Shown here: positions 12,553 through 24,125 of the stretch, piece after piece | How positions within the stretch are numbered: the stretch's first letter is position 1 | How the letters are laid out: the number at the start of each line of letters is the position of its first letter | DNA from: Capitulum mitella | Taxonomy: Eukaryota > Arthropoda > Thecostraca > Pollicipedomorpha > Pollicipedidae | NCBI GenBank assembly: GCA_030062745.1 | Contig: CP099847.1 | Span: forward strand, 1,844,304 to 1,908,303 | DNA length: 64,000 nucleotides | Direction: 5' to 3' | Notes under the pieces: generated by a model | What the model was told of the DNA's origin: nothing | Seen by the model: the letters and a program-made list of their open reading frames with translations, nothing else | Database searches by the model: none | Made by a program: the position numbers and the translations under genes

Positions 12553-14339
12553 TCCTTGGGTTCCTACCTGACATCCTGCCTCCTCTCCTCGCTCGTCAGT
12601 TTGCTGAATAAGGCAGATCTCCACCCTCCGCCATATTTCGCCTCACACAGCCACAGCGGCTCTCGAAAACCCAGCTGCACTCTCCAACTCCTCCGCCGGC
12701 TCGGAGCGTGGCCATCAATCGAGTCACGTGCTCGGTGTCGTTTGCGGGCTGGTCGCGTCATATCCGTCGCAAATGCGCCGATTATGCCGCGCCGGGAGCA
12801 CGCAGCTCGGCATCGAAACGTCGTTAATGAGTTTCGGGAGCTGGGCCCGCTTCCGGGCATCGACCGGTGATTGGCAAGGCCGCATTATCGCCGGCAACGG
12901 CCACAGTTCGACGGAAATTGTAAAAAAGACAGTCTGGTTAACCGCTGGCAGCATCACTTATTGCGCTGACTGATATGGCATAAGAATCTTTTTATTCTAA
13001 ACCACGATCGAGCAGGCTCAATGGACGCATTATGCGGAAAATTGGCAAATCTGGAAAGAGAAAAAGCACATCATTAGATACATTTGGCCTGAACATTTTT
13101 CCATGATGTTGGAGCCCAGTGCTTGAGCTAAAGAGATGTTGTTGCACAGATCCCACACTCGACTCTGATTTGAGTTCCAGCTAACGGCTGATGATATGGT
13201 AAAAATGTGACTTGTATCAAAGATACAACACGACCACATGATAGCATAACCTATTGTTCAGTTACCACTGGACCCTCAGGCCAAGTACCGAGCAACGGCG
13301 CGCCTTTAACCGGCCTGTCCGAGAAGAGGATACCCGACAACTTGTGGAACATACTGACCATAGCAGCTTGTGGAAAAGATTTGATCGATTTTAGCCTGAG
13401 ATGTCGAGTAGGTATAGCGTGATCCTTGGATCGCATCCTGATGAATGACCCGTTAATACGGGTCAAAACTTATTGAGTGACAGTCACTGACAGCAGACTG
13501 TCATGGGTTTCTGTCGGTGCCACTAGGAGGGGATGACCCCTCTGCTGACTACACTTAAAGCCATACGCCTGTAACATTGTTTTCGATGACCATGGCATAG
13601 GAAACTCAATACTGGGTTCAGCCAGTCTGTTTGTCTCAGCTGGCGGCGTCCGTTTCGGGCGTATCCAAGGAACAAAAAAAAACACCGGACAACTAATCAC
13701 TGGCAACGATGCGGTCGTCCCGTGATCTGGGTGACTTTTCTGTTTTGGGTTGGACAGCTCAAGAAAGGGGGTCTCCATGCGAGTGTCGCGCATCTTTGTT
13801 TTATTCACGATCTCGAGTCGCCGAAATTCACAGAACCACTTACGTTTTCATGAGAGCTAAATGGTGATTTGATTTGATTTGAAAAACCTTTGATTTTTTC
13901 CCCTCTTAGTTTGTTATGATTTTCACGTGTTTACCACACACATCTATGACGACACTTTCTGACATTACGCGTAACATGCGTTCACGTTGGCACGACTGGC
14001 GCCGACGGACGCACGCGGCCCCGCCAGCCGCAGGAGCGAGAGCATTGCCTACCAAAGAAAGTTTCAAACGTTAACACCATTATCCACGCGCATTGGGAAA
14101 ATCGCTCTTGTTCCCCGCAAGAAATGTCAGATGCTCAAGACAGAAATAGCTCACGAGGCGTCGACTGGAAAAAAACGAGAACGGAAAGAACGCAAAAACG
14201 TAAACGGACCAAACACAAAACAATGACATCCGTCAGGGCACGCGTTGGCCAACAAGTGATGGGAAAATCATTAGCAGAAAAAGGTACAGCTAGCACCAGG
14301 TGCTGCTGTCGTTGTTTAGTTCCGAAGATCGACGAGGTA
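12553..14339. other. Intergenic, no gene recognised
   Basis: Unique-looking sequence without an identifiable gene; short open frames only. Confidence 0.4.
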
Positions 14340-14345
14340 GATCGT

Positions 14346-15240
14346 CTAAGCAATCAGCCCAGTCCATTTTTTATGAAATTTCTCCAGCGTGTTGTTGATC
14401 TTAGCATTGTAATACTTGCTTACCACATCTGACCGTAGCAGGCGTAACATGGAAAAGAGCGAAGGACGTCCCATGGTATTAATCATATGCATTACACTTC
14501 CTACCACATGGCTTAAAATCCCGCCGCCTTCAGCTCCCAAGATTATTTCCTTTTTATCGTTTTTGATTGCAAAATCATTGAGCTGTTTTGTATTCAACCA
14601 GACTATCAAGGCATTCCTGAGATTCTGGGCTCGGGGGCAATACCAGAACTTATGTAGAATGTCGTCTCGCTCTGGACAATGCTCACACATATCTGTGTCT
14701 TTTACTTTCATTTTTTTAGCAAACTATTTGTGGCTACGGTTCTAGTAATTATTTTGTAATGGGTGCCTCTGTGTTGAATGGGGGATGCTTTAAGGTTTAC
14801 ATATACACCAGGCCATTAATTCCCTGAAATTCTCGTTCCCACGCACCTTTCCATATACTGACTTGGTCTTTTGTTTTGTTTTTTTGTTATAACTTTGTAC
14901 AGCTGAGATGTACGGGTCTTCTTATCCACAATAAAGCTAACAATAGGATCCATTCTGGGTTCGACAATCTTCTTCCTTTCTTTTGCTTGCTTCCGCTTTG
15001 CAGGCAAACCTTCTAGCAGGGCACCATAGTCTAGAAATGTTGCCTGGATTCTATATGATGTTTTAAAGTCCTCGTATACCATAAGAGATCCATCTGGGTT
15101 TAGCAGGTCATTTAGTGTTCTAATGCCTCTCCTGAACCAGTCCTTTATCCTAGTCTTCTTGAACTTGGTGAAATCCGAGAAAAAGAGAGGGAACAGTTAT
15201 ATCGTCAATGTAATTACCATTTTCTGGTTTTCTTTGAAAT
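14346..15240 (-). pseudogene. 3' part of an L1/Tx1-like non-LTR retrotransposon ORF2
   Basis: Read on the minus strand, 15,220-14,820 encodes a stretch containing FKKTRIKDWFRRGIRTLND and LMVYEDFKTSYRIQATFLDY, the usual wording downstream of the reverse transcriptase core in L1/Tx1-type elements. After frame breaks it resumes at about 14,770-14,346 with TRTVATNSLLKKMKVKD and then CEHCPERDDILHKFWYC, a C-X2-C-X7-H-X4-C motif typical of the C-terminal zinc-knuckle region of these ORF2 proteins. The RT catalytic core is absent, so this is a 5'-truncated dead copy. It ends next to the foldback element at about 15.27 kb. Family assignment to the L1/Tx1 group is from wording only. Confidence 0.75.
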
Positions 15241-15466
15241 CTGCTAAACCTAAAAGAACCTCTTTCCAGCCAGAATTTTCAGCCCGGGGTGACCTCTGAG
15301 GTCAGAGTTCCAGGTCATGAAATGTCGCCGATTTTTACAGACCTTGCATAATCAAAACGCCCATAACTCGGTGATAGATTGTCGCAGAAAGATGCGATTA
15401 ACGTCATTCAAAAGATACATGTTCCAGCTTTGAGAAATAAGTTTATTGTTTTCGGTGACCTTGGGA

Positions 15467-15479
15467 TGACCTTTGACCT
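15467..15479 (-). promoter_or_regulatory. Exact DR1 nuclear-receptor motif
   Basis: TGACCTTTGACCT, the complement of AGGTCAAAGGTCA, the consensus DR1 site for RXR/HNF4-type receptors. It lies in the foldback element. Function is untested. Confidence 0.4.
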
Positions 15480-15850
15480 GACGAAGTCACATGGAACATT
15501 TTCGGTTTGAGCAATGTTTGCCAGCCATGGTTTTTAAGAAAATGTAGCACAATACGTCTACAGGAATCTGCAACAAGCGTGGCAAAAAAAACATTTTTCA
15601 ACAAACTGACACTTTTCAGATATCTTAAATTTTGTGTTCCCAAGTGGCGTTTGAGAAATATGCCCCGAGGCTATTTGATGGATGTTGTTTAAATTCGTGC
15701 TTCCCTTTCTCCAACTGTTCCACAGTTTAATGTCCACGACGTCCTGCGTGCCTACTACACATCAGCCTTATTTTGAATTGCTCGATCAGAAATATCGAAG
15801 GTCATGACACCCCACCACCAATCGACCCCTGTCATCCAGACCTGACATAC

Positions 15851-16015
15851 CCGTCTTAGGTGTGGGAACATCTCAGAAAGTGGGGGTGCCAAAACCAGTT
15901 CTGAAGTCATTTCTTTCCATGCATCTCCATAAGGTTCAGCATTCTCGGAAAGCGGGGGTGCCATAGCACCCACGGACCCCCCCCCGATTCTACGCCTATG
16001 ATACCTGTTCTTCAT
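15851..16015. mobile_element. Small insertion in the left foldback arm
   Basis: Present only in the left arm. It contains two related words, CTCAGAAAGTGGGGGTGCC and CTCGGAAAGCGGGGGTGCC, and ends with a C run followed by GATTCTACGCCTATG. That end resembles the GGGGCG(C/T)A-type termini seen in the small hAT-like element at 35.3 kb. Exact ends and target duplication are uncertain. Confidence 0.5.
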
Positions 16016-17179
16016 ATTTGTACGAAAGTGAGTCTGTTGGGTGTTCTTAGTCCTTTAAACTAACTCAAACAATTTTAGTCGAGCATCGGGGCCTTTCGAA
16101 GTTCAAACGTTGACTTCGACTGACCTTGAATTGCCTATTTTGACCTCGGGCCATTCGAAGATTTTTTTGGGGCGCGCATTTCGAATTCCACGTCCATTTT
16201 TCACTCGTCGAGTCATTTCTGTTCATTCCATGTTCTCGATCAAAGAAAGTCAGTTTTCTGATTTTTTTCGGGGCATCTCAATCATCACTTCTATCTGGTT
16301 CTATACAAAGTTGTCATTTCATTTGTAACTACTTCAACATTCAGGGGAGGACTCACAACAAAAAATCGATGCACTCTAGCAGGCATGAAATCTTCGAAAC
16401 GTGCGAACTGCGATACTTTAACAATATATGTAAAACAAAAAGCTTTAAATGGTCTGAGGCCAACAGGATACCCAAGGTCCATCGACGTCAGTGACCTCGG
16501 TTAATCTTCAAAAAGTCCCGATGCTCGACTAAGATTGCCTGCGTTGGCTTTAAGGACTAAGAACACCCGATAGGCTCACTTCGGTAGAAAGGCTATGTCA
16601 GATCTGGATGGCAGGGGCGATTGGTGGTGGGGTGTCATGACCTTTGACATTTTTGGCCCAGCAATTTAAAATTAGGCTGATGTGTAGCAGGCACGCATAA
16701 CATCGTGCAAACCTAGTCGTGGAACAATTGGACAAACGAAAAACACGAAATAAATCAATATTCGTCAAATAGCCTTAGGGCACATTTCTCAAGCGCCACT
16801 TGGCAACACTTAGTTTAGAATATCTGAAAAAGTTTCACTTTGCTCAGGAATGCTGTTTTTCCACTGTTATTGTACATTTTAGGAATATCTTGAGCCACAT
16901 TTTCACGAAGACCACGTTTGGCAAACATGTTTAAAACCGAAAATGTTCCATGCGACCTAGTCAGGTCAAAGGTAATCCCAAGGTCACCGAAAACAATGAA
17001 CTTTATTATCAAAGCTAGAACATTTTTATTTCGGATGACGCTAATCACACCTTTCTGCGGCAATCTGTCACCGAGTTAAGGGCGTTTGAACCATGAAATG
17101 TCTATAAAAATCGGTGACATTTCATGACCTCTAACTTTGACCTCAAAAGTCACCCAGGACTAAACAATTGTGACCGGCC

Positions 17180-18586
17180 ATTTTTCAGAAGGTGCTATGA
17201 GCGTACCTAATTTCATCAAAATCGAAGTGATTCGGGTTAATTATTGTGCGATTTCACGTGGAGTGACCCCTATGGTAGTTGAGTAATTGTATGTATAGAA
17301 TACGTCGATAAGTAAAAATACATCTCGGAATATGACATATTCAGAACGATACGGGAAGAAAGAATACGAAAGGTTTTTGACGCATCAGGAACATCGGTGG
17401 CTAAACCTGAAATGGTCCGATGTTGCTCCTCATGGGATTGTAGATTTGCCTTTGAATCAATCAAATGTTTGAAAAATACAAACGTCTAGTACTAAAAAAT
17501 GCTATGGAGAAAGGGGAACGATTAATTCCTCATCCAGTCATTGACTTTATGCCAAGTACCCGTATCAATGATGGGTTAATCCATTAGGAAATGAATGCTT
17601 TCCAACCCTCTCTTGAACTGTGATAAAGTGTCCTTTCAATAACAGCACTCTCGAAATGGTTCTGCTTCAGGGACACGTTCCGCAAATACAGCGCCGATGT
17701 AAATGCAGCAGTGGTAAAACGAGTCTCTTGGGAAACAAAGTACCCTCTCGTGCGGCCATGACAAACCACCTCTTGTGCAAAGTGCTGTTTGGACGCCACT
17801 CCAGTATGGAGCCGTTGCAAGTGAGCTCCGTCTGAATATCGTGCCGGCGCGGTATTTACAACGCGGCCGCTCCAGGTATGCGGACAGCTGCACGCGCCGT
17901 GCTGGAACCGGCCGCCGGACGTTCTAATGCTCTCGGCGGCCATACACGGAAACAGGTCGTAGACTGACGGGATGCAGACCGACGCCAGAGTGCCCTGTGT
18001 TATTTCGTGTGCCGCAAAGAGTGCGGGTGTTCCGGTCCGAACAAAAAACACGACTTCTGGAAGACTCCCAGTATTTGGCATGCTTGCCAGCTGCATCAGT
18101 TAGCCACGAGTCAGTGATACGTTACATCCGACTGGGCATAACTTCGAATCGCCTTTTACTCATTCTAGCGCGGTAAAGAGCTCCGATAAAAAGCACTTAC
18201 TAGGATTCAGGTGGATTCAGGTGATTCAGATGATTCGAATATTTGGCCGATGTTCTCATCTTGATTTCATGATTGAAATATTGGTGAAGATTCGGTTTTT
18301 TTCCGAACGTTCGCCGGATATTCTCATGTCAACCGAGCATTCCAATACTTTTTTGCATTTTGCTGCAGAGCGTGAAGACATATATGAGTCAAATTATACA
18401 TAGCCAAGCGGAATGCTAATGGGGCATTGGGTACTGTTGTTTTGGCTTCTGTACATCATTATGGATGATAACAATGCTGAGAGTGACACTACTAAGGCAT
18501 GCTACGCCCCCTCTCTACCGTGGAACGGATCTGCCCATCATATTTCGTGGGGGAAATTAGAGGCCACGATAATAAGCTGACATGCT
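17180..18586. other. Intergenic, no gene recognised
   Basis: No recognisable gene or repeat. A minus-strand frame at 17,584-18,096 is open for 170 codons but shows no domain, signal peptide or repeated pattern. Confidence 0.4.
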
Positions 18587-18590
18587 TTAA

Positions 18591-19798
18591 CCCTATTCCC
18601 GGCAAGGGGGCTGAATCCGTCCCCTATCGGGTCTTTTGCTTGCCAGTTCCAGAGTTTTTGACGCAGCTTCAAAAAACTTGGTCACTTTCCGTAGCTATCC
18701 ATTCTACGTACTGAAACGACAATTTCAAAATTCTATTTTGCTCAGGGGCGGAGGCAGACAACGTTTTTAGGAGGTACCTCAGGTCATTTTTGGCCCTGTT
18801 GAGGGTAAAAGGAAAATGACTGTCAAAACTAGCGTTTTTAAGATACTTTAAGATACTTTAAGAAACGTTATGTGGATGTATAGCAAAATAGTTGGGCAAT
18901 GTGTAAATACGATTTTGTTTATGTAAGGTCACTTTACAAGATCAGGTCAAGGTCAAAAGTTAAAATTTGATTTTATAGTAAAAATTTCAGCAATGTCTTC
19001 TGAAATGCTTAACTCAGGAACACATATGAAGGGTGCCCTCTACTTGTGTACCGAGTTTCAGCTTGATATCAAGTCAGATCACGGAGCTGTGGCCTAAAAT
19101 GTCAGTGCGCACACCCTATATCACAATAACCGTAAATTGGAATTTTTGAAATAGAGTGAATTGAAATGATTGAAAACGTTTACAGATAATATTAAATGCG
19201 CACGATATCATCTTAAGTGACTCCAAGATCACTGCAGGTCATTTAAGGTCAAAGGTCATAAGTTGATCTGAAGACCATGACAGTTCCCCTTTTTTCATGC
19301 CCCTGGCACCGGCTACGTTAACGTTATATAAACATTGTAATGCGATTTGTACTTTTTTAGCATAACATGATTAGCAGAAGCCAAAAAGGCGTTTTTGCCT
19401 TTTTTGTTCATTCAGTTGTTAAAAAATTAATCCTCCTATTTTTGAAACCCTATGAACGCCTACGGATTTTCTCAAAATTTCGAATGTGTGTACCAATGGT
19501 AAAAGTCCCATCCATAATTTCTCGATTCATGCCAATTTCATCAAAATCGGTCCATAAATAGCGGAGTTATAAGAAGTCCAAAAATACTCACAATTTTCAT
19601 ATTTTTGCCCTCCTCTGTATCCACCCCTTTTAAAATTTTGAAAAATTCTTTTTATAAACATGTAGTTTACGTCATGGCCAATCGGTTGGCGTTTGTTGCG
19701 ATGAAATCGGACGAGTAGTTCTCGAGATCTCCGGGGGGGGGGCCGAATCCGCCCCCCTCTGGGAATCGGCCATACCGTCTAGCCCTCCGGGAATAGGG
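18591..19798. mobile_element. piggyBac-like MITE (family B, copy 1)
   Basis: The element is flanked by TTAA (18,587-18,590 and 19,799-19,802). The left end starts CCCTATTCCCGG and the right end finishes CCGGGAATAGGG, an exact 12-bp terminal inverted repeat. TTAA duplication with CCC/GGG termini is the piggyBac signature. At 1,208 bp with no transposase frame it is non-autonomous. The same family recurs in opposite orientation at 48.7-51.1 kb. The interior carries many AGGTCA half-sites, including AGGTCAAAGGTCA at 19,246-19,258. Confidence 0.85.
19246..19258 (+). promoter_or_regulatory. Exact DR1 nuclear-receptor motif
   Basis: AGGTCAAAGGTCA, a direct repeat of AGGTCA with 1-bp spacing, preceded by further half-sites. 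It sits inside the MITE. Function is untested. Confidence 0.4.
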
Positions 19799-19802
19799 TT
19801 AA

Positions 19803-20827
19803 GTGTCTGGCAGCGCCGGGCAGAGACGACCGGGTCGGTATCAGTCGATGAGTGAAGCTGGACGCTACCGTGAAGTACTCACTAGCCTGTTTATATTGTC
19901 TCTTTTCATTTAGTCTATTGAGACTAACACAGGGAAATATGCAGTCTCTCAGTACATTCATTGGCATAATGCGTGCAAGAAGCTTTTGCGCATGTGCTGG
20001 TTTTCCATCGTCACGGGCATATACTAGTCCAAAATTGAAGCAGGAAACCGTGGCACTGTGCCCTCACATACTTTCCTGGCGATTAAAAAATCTAAATTCT
20101 TTTGACGAAGATGTGGTTATTTTTTTACAAAACGAACAAACACCTTCTGTTTGCCGCGACCGTAAACACGTTTAATTGCTCTCTAAGAACAGAAGCAAAA
20201 ACATGTACCTAGACCGTTCATGAGAACCGCGTTTTGCTACCGATACTGGAAATACTTGTTACGGTGTGGTTTGGAGCAACCACACCGTACCGAAGGTCAG
20301 TCAGAGCCTAATCATCGTTTAAATAATGTCTATGGATACGGTGGCGAGGAGCAGGAGAAGAGATTCCTACCAATTTCGAGGCTGGGGTGGACGCTTTCCC
20401 ATGTTTATCTCTTCTTCTCAAACTAATCATTTCGAAGCGCCGTATCGTATGAGCTTGACGGTTTGTACCTGTGGTCATACAGAAGCATGACTGCCTATCA
20501 GAACGCCGTATTCTGCTGACGTCATGCTCCTGCCCTGCCTCGGCAGTGCCGCCGCAGGCCGCCGCAGGCCCGGTGCTCGGCGCCGGCCGCAGCTTTAAAG
20601 TTCTGTGGCTTGTTTATGCAAATGTGAATCAGTCTGATTATTACATGTTGTTCCGACTACACTTTTCGGGACGAAAGGGAACAGAATTCAAAAGATTCGA
20701 ATTTTCGATCCGAATGTTAGAATATATCCACCCGAATATTCCAATCCATAAACTTATCCTAGTTTGTTTGGTCTCGTGTTTAACGTCGAAGTACCTTTCA
20801 ACTGGCGATTTTTTTGCGTCGTAATTT
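19803..20827. other. Intergenic, no gene recognised
   Basis: No recognisable gene. A short GC-rich patch with a duplicated GCCGCAGGCC word lies near 20,550. Confidence 0.4.
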
Positions 20828-20921
20828 GTTCTGATTTTCAAGGAAAAGAAACAGATTTACAGTCCTTGTCTGACAAAAAACGGAGACTGTAAACTCGTTT
20901 CTTTTCTTTGAAAATCAGAGC
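20828..20921. ncRNA. Pre-miRNA-like hairpin (candidate)
   Basis: The arms 20,828-20,865 and 20,882-20,921 pair over roughly 35 of 38 positions, including GU wobbles, with a small internal loop near 20,853-20,855 and a single bulged A at 20,884. The terminal loop is about 16 nt (20,866-20,881). Overall length, about 94 nt, and the near-continuous stem match an animal pre-miRNA. I do not recognise a known mature sequence. A small foldback transposon is the main alternative. The strand is unknown because either strand can form the stem. Confidence 0.4.
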
Positions 20922-22118
20922 ACTTTGCTTTAAGTAGACACGCAAGTGAAGATATTTTTGTCATTTATGTTATACTGAATTCAATTCCCGTCAGCTCTCC
21001 GCAATACATATGACTCTGACGTGCTAAGAGGACTGCAAAGCAACTGGTAACCCTCCAGATCTCCCAGGTCCTGTTGTTGTTGCTGGGTCCGCGCGGCCAG
21101 CCAGCCGCCGGGGGTTCCTGGGGGGCCGCGGAGAACGAGCGAATCTCTGCGTAATTTGCAGGCCAACAGGAGAAAGTGCGCTGCTGCGAGCGAGACCAAT
21201 TAACCGCACGGAGCTGGCACGCCAGAGGCGCGCGGGCCCCACTTACCGTGATACTGCCGTTTTCTTTTCATAGGAAAGTGTGTCGTTTGACCGCTGATAA
21301 CGTGACAAATACCTGAGCCCCGCACACGTTGAGTTTCCATAAGTTTGCTCCGCAGCTCATGTTTTCCATGGTTCCACAGGTAGTTGTACGTGTCTTTAAA
21401 AGTTTTAATCCACTTTCCACATATGCTGTGGTCAAAGTTGGAAACAACTGAAATGTAAAGAAATTCCAAAAGGCCTTCATTTCCGGAGACTTTCTGTTTG
21501 GAAGAGACCAGGGTGTGCTTTAACGTTCGTTTGCTTTCATTTGAGACAAATGGATCAACATGGGCTCTCTGAATGATGCTCCTGTCCTGTGAAAAGAAGA
21601 GGCTTCATTAGTACTTGCCAAAGGGTTAATGTCCCAGGGAGCCCCTTTCTTGAGCTGGGCATCCTCCCAAGTAATTGCTCCTCATTGACCCATTGTTGCC
21701 CCATAACATGAAATCCGTGCGACATACTGACTTCGAGTACCGGAATCATGGAAGAACCCAGGTCAGCTCTAGCACATCGGAGACCAAGTTCGCTGTTTGC
21801 CACATGGGCAGATTACGAGTGATCTGTGTTCATGCAAGTTCCGTATAGTTATCTGCATGTTTTAAGGCAATCGCCAGATGACGAAAAACGTATCAAGGTC
21901 ACGGACAAGTTCTGCGAATAAGTATTTCGCTTTACCCTCCTGATTTAACTAGTCTCGCCATCTGCAATTTTCTAGCACGGTATAAAAGTAATGTTTCAGC
22001 GACGTCATTGGAACATGAATTGCGTCTCCAATCCCCTGAATTTTAAAACAGAGGAGACTTTTAACACGGGAGCTTGATGCCGTGTATTTACGTTAGCATT
22101 ATTACCACTGCCATTCCA

Positions 22119-22122
<4 letters not shown>
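20922..22122. other. Intergenic, no gene recognised
   Basis: No recognisable gene. A TATAAAAG word at 21,981-21,988 has no initiator or signal-peptide exon at the right distance. Confidence 0.4.

Positions 22123-22153
<31 letters not shown>
22123..22153. repeat. (AG)n microsatellite
   Basis: About fifteen uninterrupted AG units, read directly. Confidence 0.95.
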
Positions 22154-22156
<3 letters not shown>

Positions 22157-23735
22157 TTGCCTTTTTCAGCGCCCCAGGTTATCCGATCCAAACAGCACTC
22201 AAGAGCCAGGCAACAAGCCACCGTGAATGTTCTGTAGCAAACGGCAGCGATCGGCGACGAAGACGCGAACCGCTGAGTTCCTCCTACGACGAAAGGCGTA
22301 ACAGGGGCTCAGCGGCTCGCGTAGCATCGTCACTGAGCCGGACCTAGCCTGAAGACGGCAACTGCGCCGCAGCGACAGCCCGCGGACAGGACGGGGTCGC
22401 GTAAGCGGGGGGAGGGGGTCGTCTCGGCTTGGCTCTGACGTCGGCCTCGTCAGATGTCATCTTAACGTCAGCGATGACCGGTCGGGCAGCAGCGCTGCGT
22501 ACTGAGCCACATGTCACGGCACGGGAACGCGCCCAGCTTTGATCGGCCCGGCCTGCTCACCAGCTGGCGTTCGCCGAGATAAACCACAGAAAAAAGGATG
22601 ACGATTAGCAAGTCAAGACTACATTTGCTCGACGGTCTCGGCGCATGTGACAAACTCCGGACCATGCAGAGCAACTGCCGGGGTTGTCGTGTGAGCCAAC
22701 CGGATAGCCCAGTTCCTTGTAGAAGGGAGCAGCACTGCAGCTTCGTCCTCCTCTGTCCTAATTTGGGATGGGTGGGACAGTGAGCCCGGCTCCGTCCCCA
22801 GTCGAAATGGCGGGGAAGGGGGAGGGCTGGGGAACGGCTGCGGCCGCCCGAGCCCCGTCTGCAAGCCCCAGCTGACGCCGGACGTGCCCTAGGTTGGCGG
22901 CCGTTCGTCGTCCTCCCGGCATCGGCGGCCACGTTTCAGACACACTACGCCAGCGGCGGTGGCGAGCTCTCTGTGAGACAACCGGCTGTCCATGGAAATC
23001 AGGACCTGGAAATGAGCCCTCCTGTGGCCGTGCTGCATGTGAACAGACGGGCGCGAGAGCATGGCAGGGGAGGGATGCCCTGTGAGTCGTCTCGAGCTTA
23101 ACAGCAAGTGAAGGGAGGAATGTCTTGTTATCGAATCGAGTACATGGTCGTGATGGCGCGAGGCTAACTCGACTCAAAAGACGCAACCGATGATGAGCCG
23201 TACATATGACAGGCATTTTATTCTGTTTCAAGTCGCATTTCTGACTTCCTTATGTCTCATTAACGCATAAAATTACTGTGCCTTTCTTTCATGACCGAGA
23301 AACCTATGCGCAGAGGTTATTTGTCTTCCGGCACCTGAAGCTACCCTTGCACCCATGCAGTCAAGATCCTGACATAAGAAACACTCGACTGCTCCGGCCA
23401 GCCGTCACGACATCACGTCTAATATCAGATAAGACAACGTAACAGTCTAACAGTCTAACAGAAAAGATAGTCTAGAGAGCATATGTGCACACGGAGCCCG
23501 GTCTGCCGCCACACGGCCAACAGCGTGTCCTCTGCCGCCGCTCGTCTGACAGAGCCTTCTTTTCTGCCGCCGTTTGACCGATAGACTCTTCTCTGCCGCC
23601 GCCCAACTGTCAGCCTTCTCTGTCGCCAATCGTCTCACTCGCTACTTAGCCGCTGCTCATCCGAAAGCGTCTGCTCTGCTGCTGTTCGACCGCAGTGGCC
23701 TCCGCCACCACTTGTCCGAGAGCGCTTTCTGAGCT
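22154..23735. other. GC-rich intergenic block, no gene recognised
   Basis: Moderately to highly GC-rich sequence with overlapping open frames on both strands but no identifiable protein. It may include promoter or 5' untranslated sequence of an unseen gene. Confidence 0.4.
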
Positions 23736-24122
23736 GCCACCGGTCTGACATGGTCTCCCCAGCCGCCACAGGTCTGACATGGTTTCATCAATCGCCACCG
23801 GTCTGACATGGTCTCCCCAGCCGCCACCGGTCTGACATGGTCTCATCAGCCGCCACCGATCTGACATGGTCTCATCAACCGCCACCGGTCTGACATGGTC
23901 TCCCCAGTCGCCACCGGTCTGACATGGTCTCATCAACCGCCACCGGTCTGACATGGTCTCATCAGCCGCCACCGGTCTGACATGGTCTCCCCAGTCGCCA
24001 CCGGTCTGACATGGTCTCATCAACCGCCACCGATCTGACATGGTCTCATCAGCCGCCACCGGTCTGACATGGTCTCATCAGCCGCCACCGGTCTGACATG
24101 GTCTCATCAGTCGCCACCGATC
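23735..24122. repeat. 29-bp minisatellite, about 13 copies
   Basis: The unit GGTCTGACATGGTCTCATCA plus GCCGCCACC repeats every 29 bp, with CATCA/CCCCA and GTC/GCC variants. As 29 is not a multiple of three, reading across it gives a 29-residue protein repeat made of three units. Repeats abut with no spacers, so this is not CRISPR-like. Confidence 0.95.
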
Positions 24123-24125
24123 CGA

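Larger units (their letters stand above)
15278..17165. mobile_element. Foldback element of about 1.9 kb (long inverted repeats)
   Basis: The left arm (about 15,278-16,135) and right arm (about 16,478-17,165) are imperfect inverted copies along their whole length. Landmarks pair in order: TCATGAAATGTCGCCGATTT near 15,315 with its complement near 17,120; GATGACCTTTGACCTGACG near 15,466 with its complement near 16,965; CCACCACCAATCG near 15,813 with its complement near 16,625; and GTCGAGCATCGGG near 16,080 with its complement near 16,525. The unpaired centre is about 340 bp. The left arm has an extra block of about 160 bp (15,851-16,015) missing from the right arm. No transposase is visible. Several AGGTCA sites, including an exact DR1, lie in the arms. 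Confidence 0.85.

Noticed and set aside
21981-21988. TATAAAAG as a promoter
   Set aside because: No initiator lies 25-35 bp downstream and no coding exon follows.
23735-24122. 29-bp repeat array as a CRISPR
   Set aside because: Units abut without unique spacers and the window is eukaryotic.
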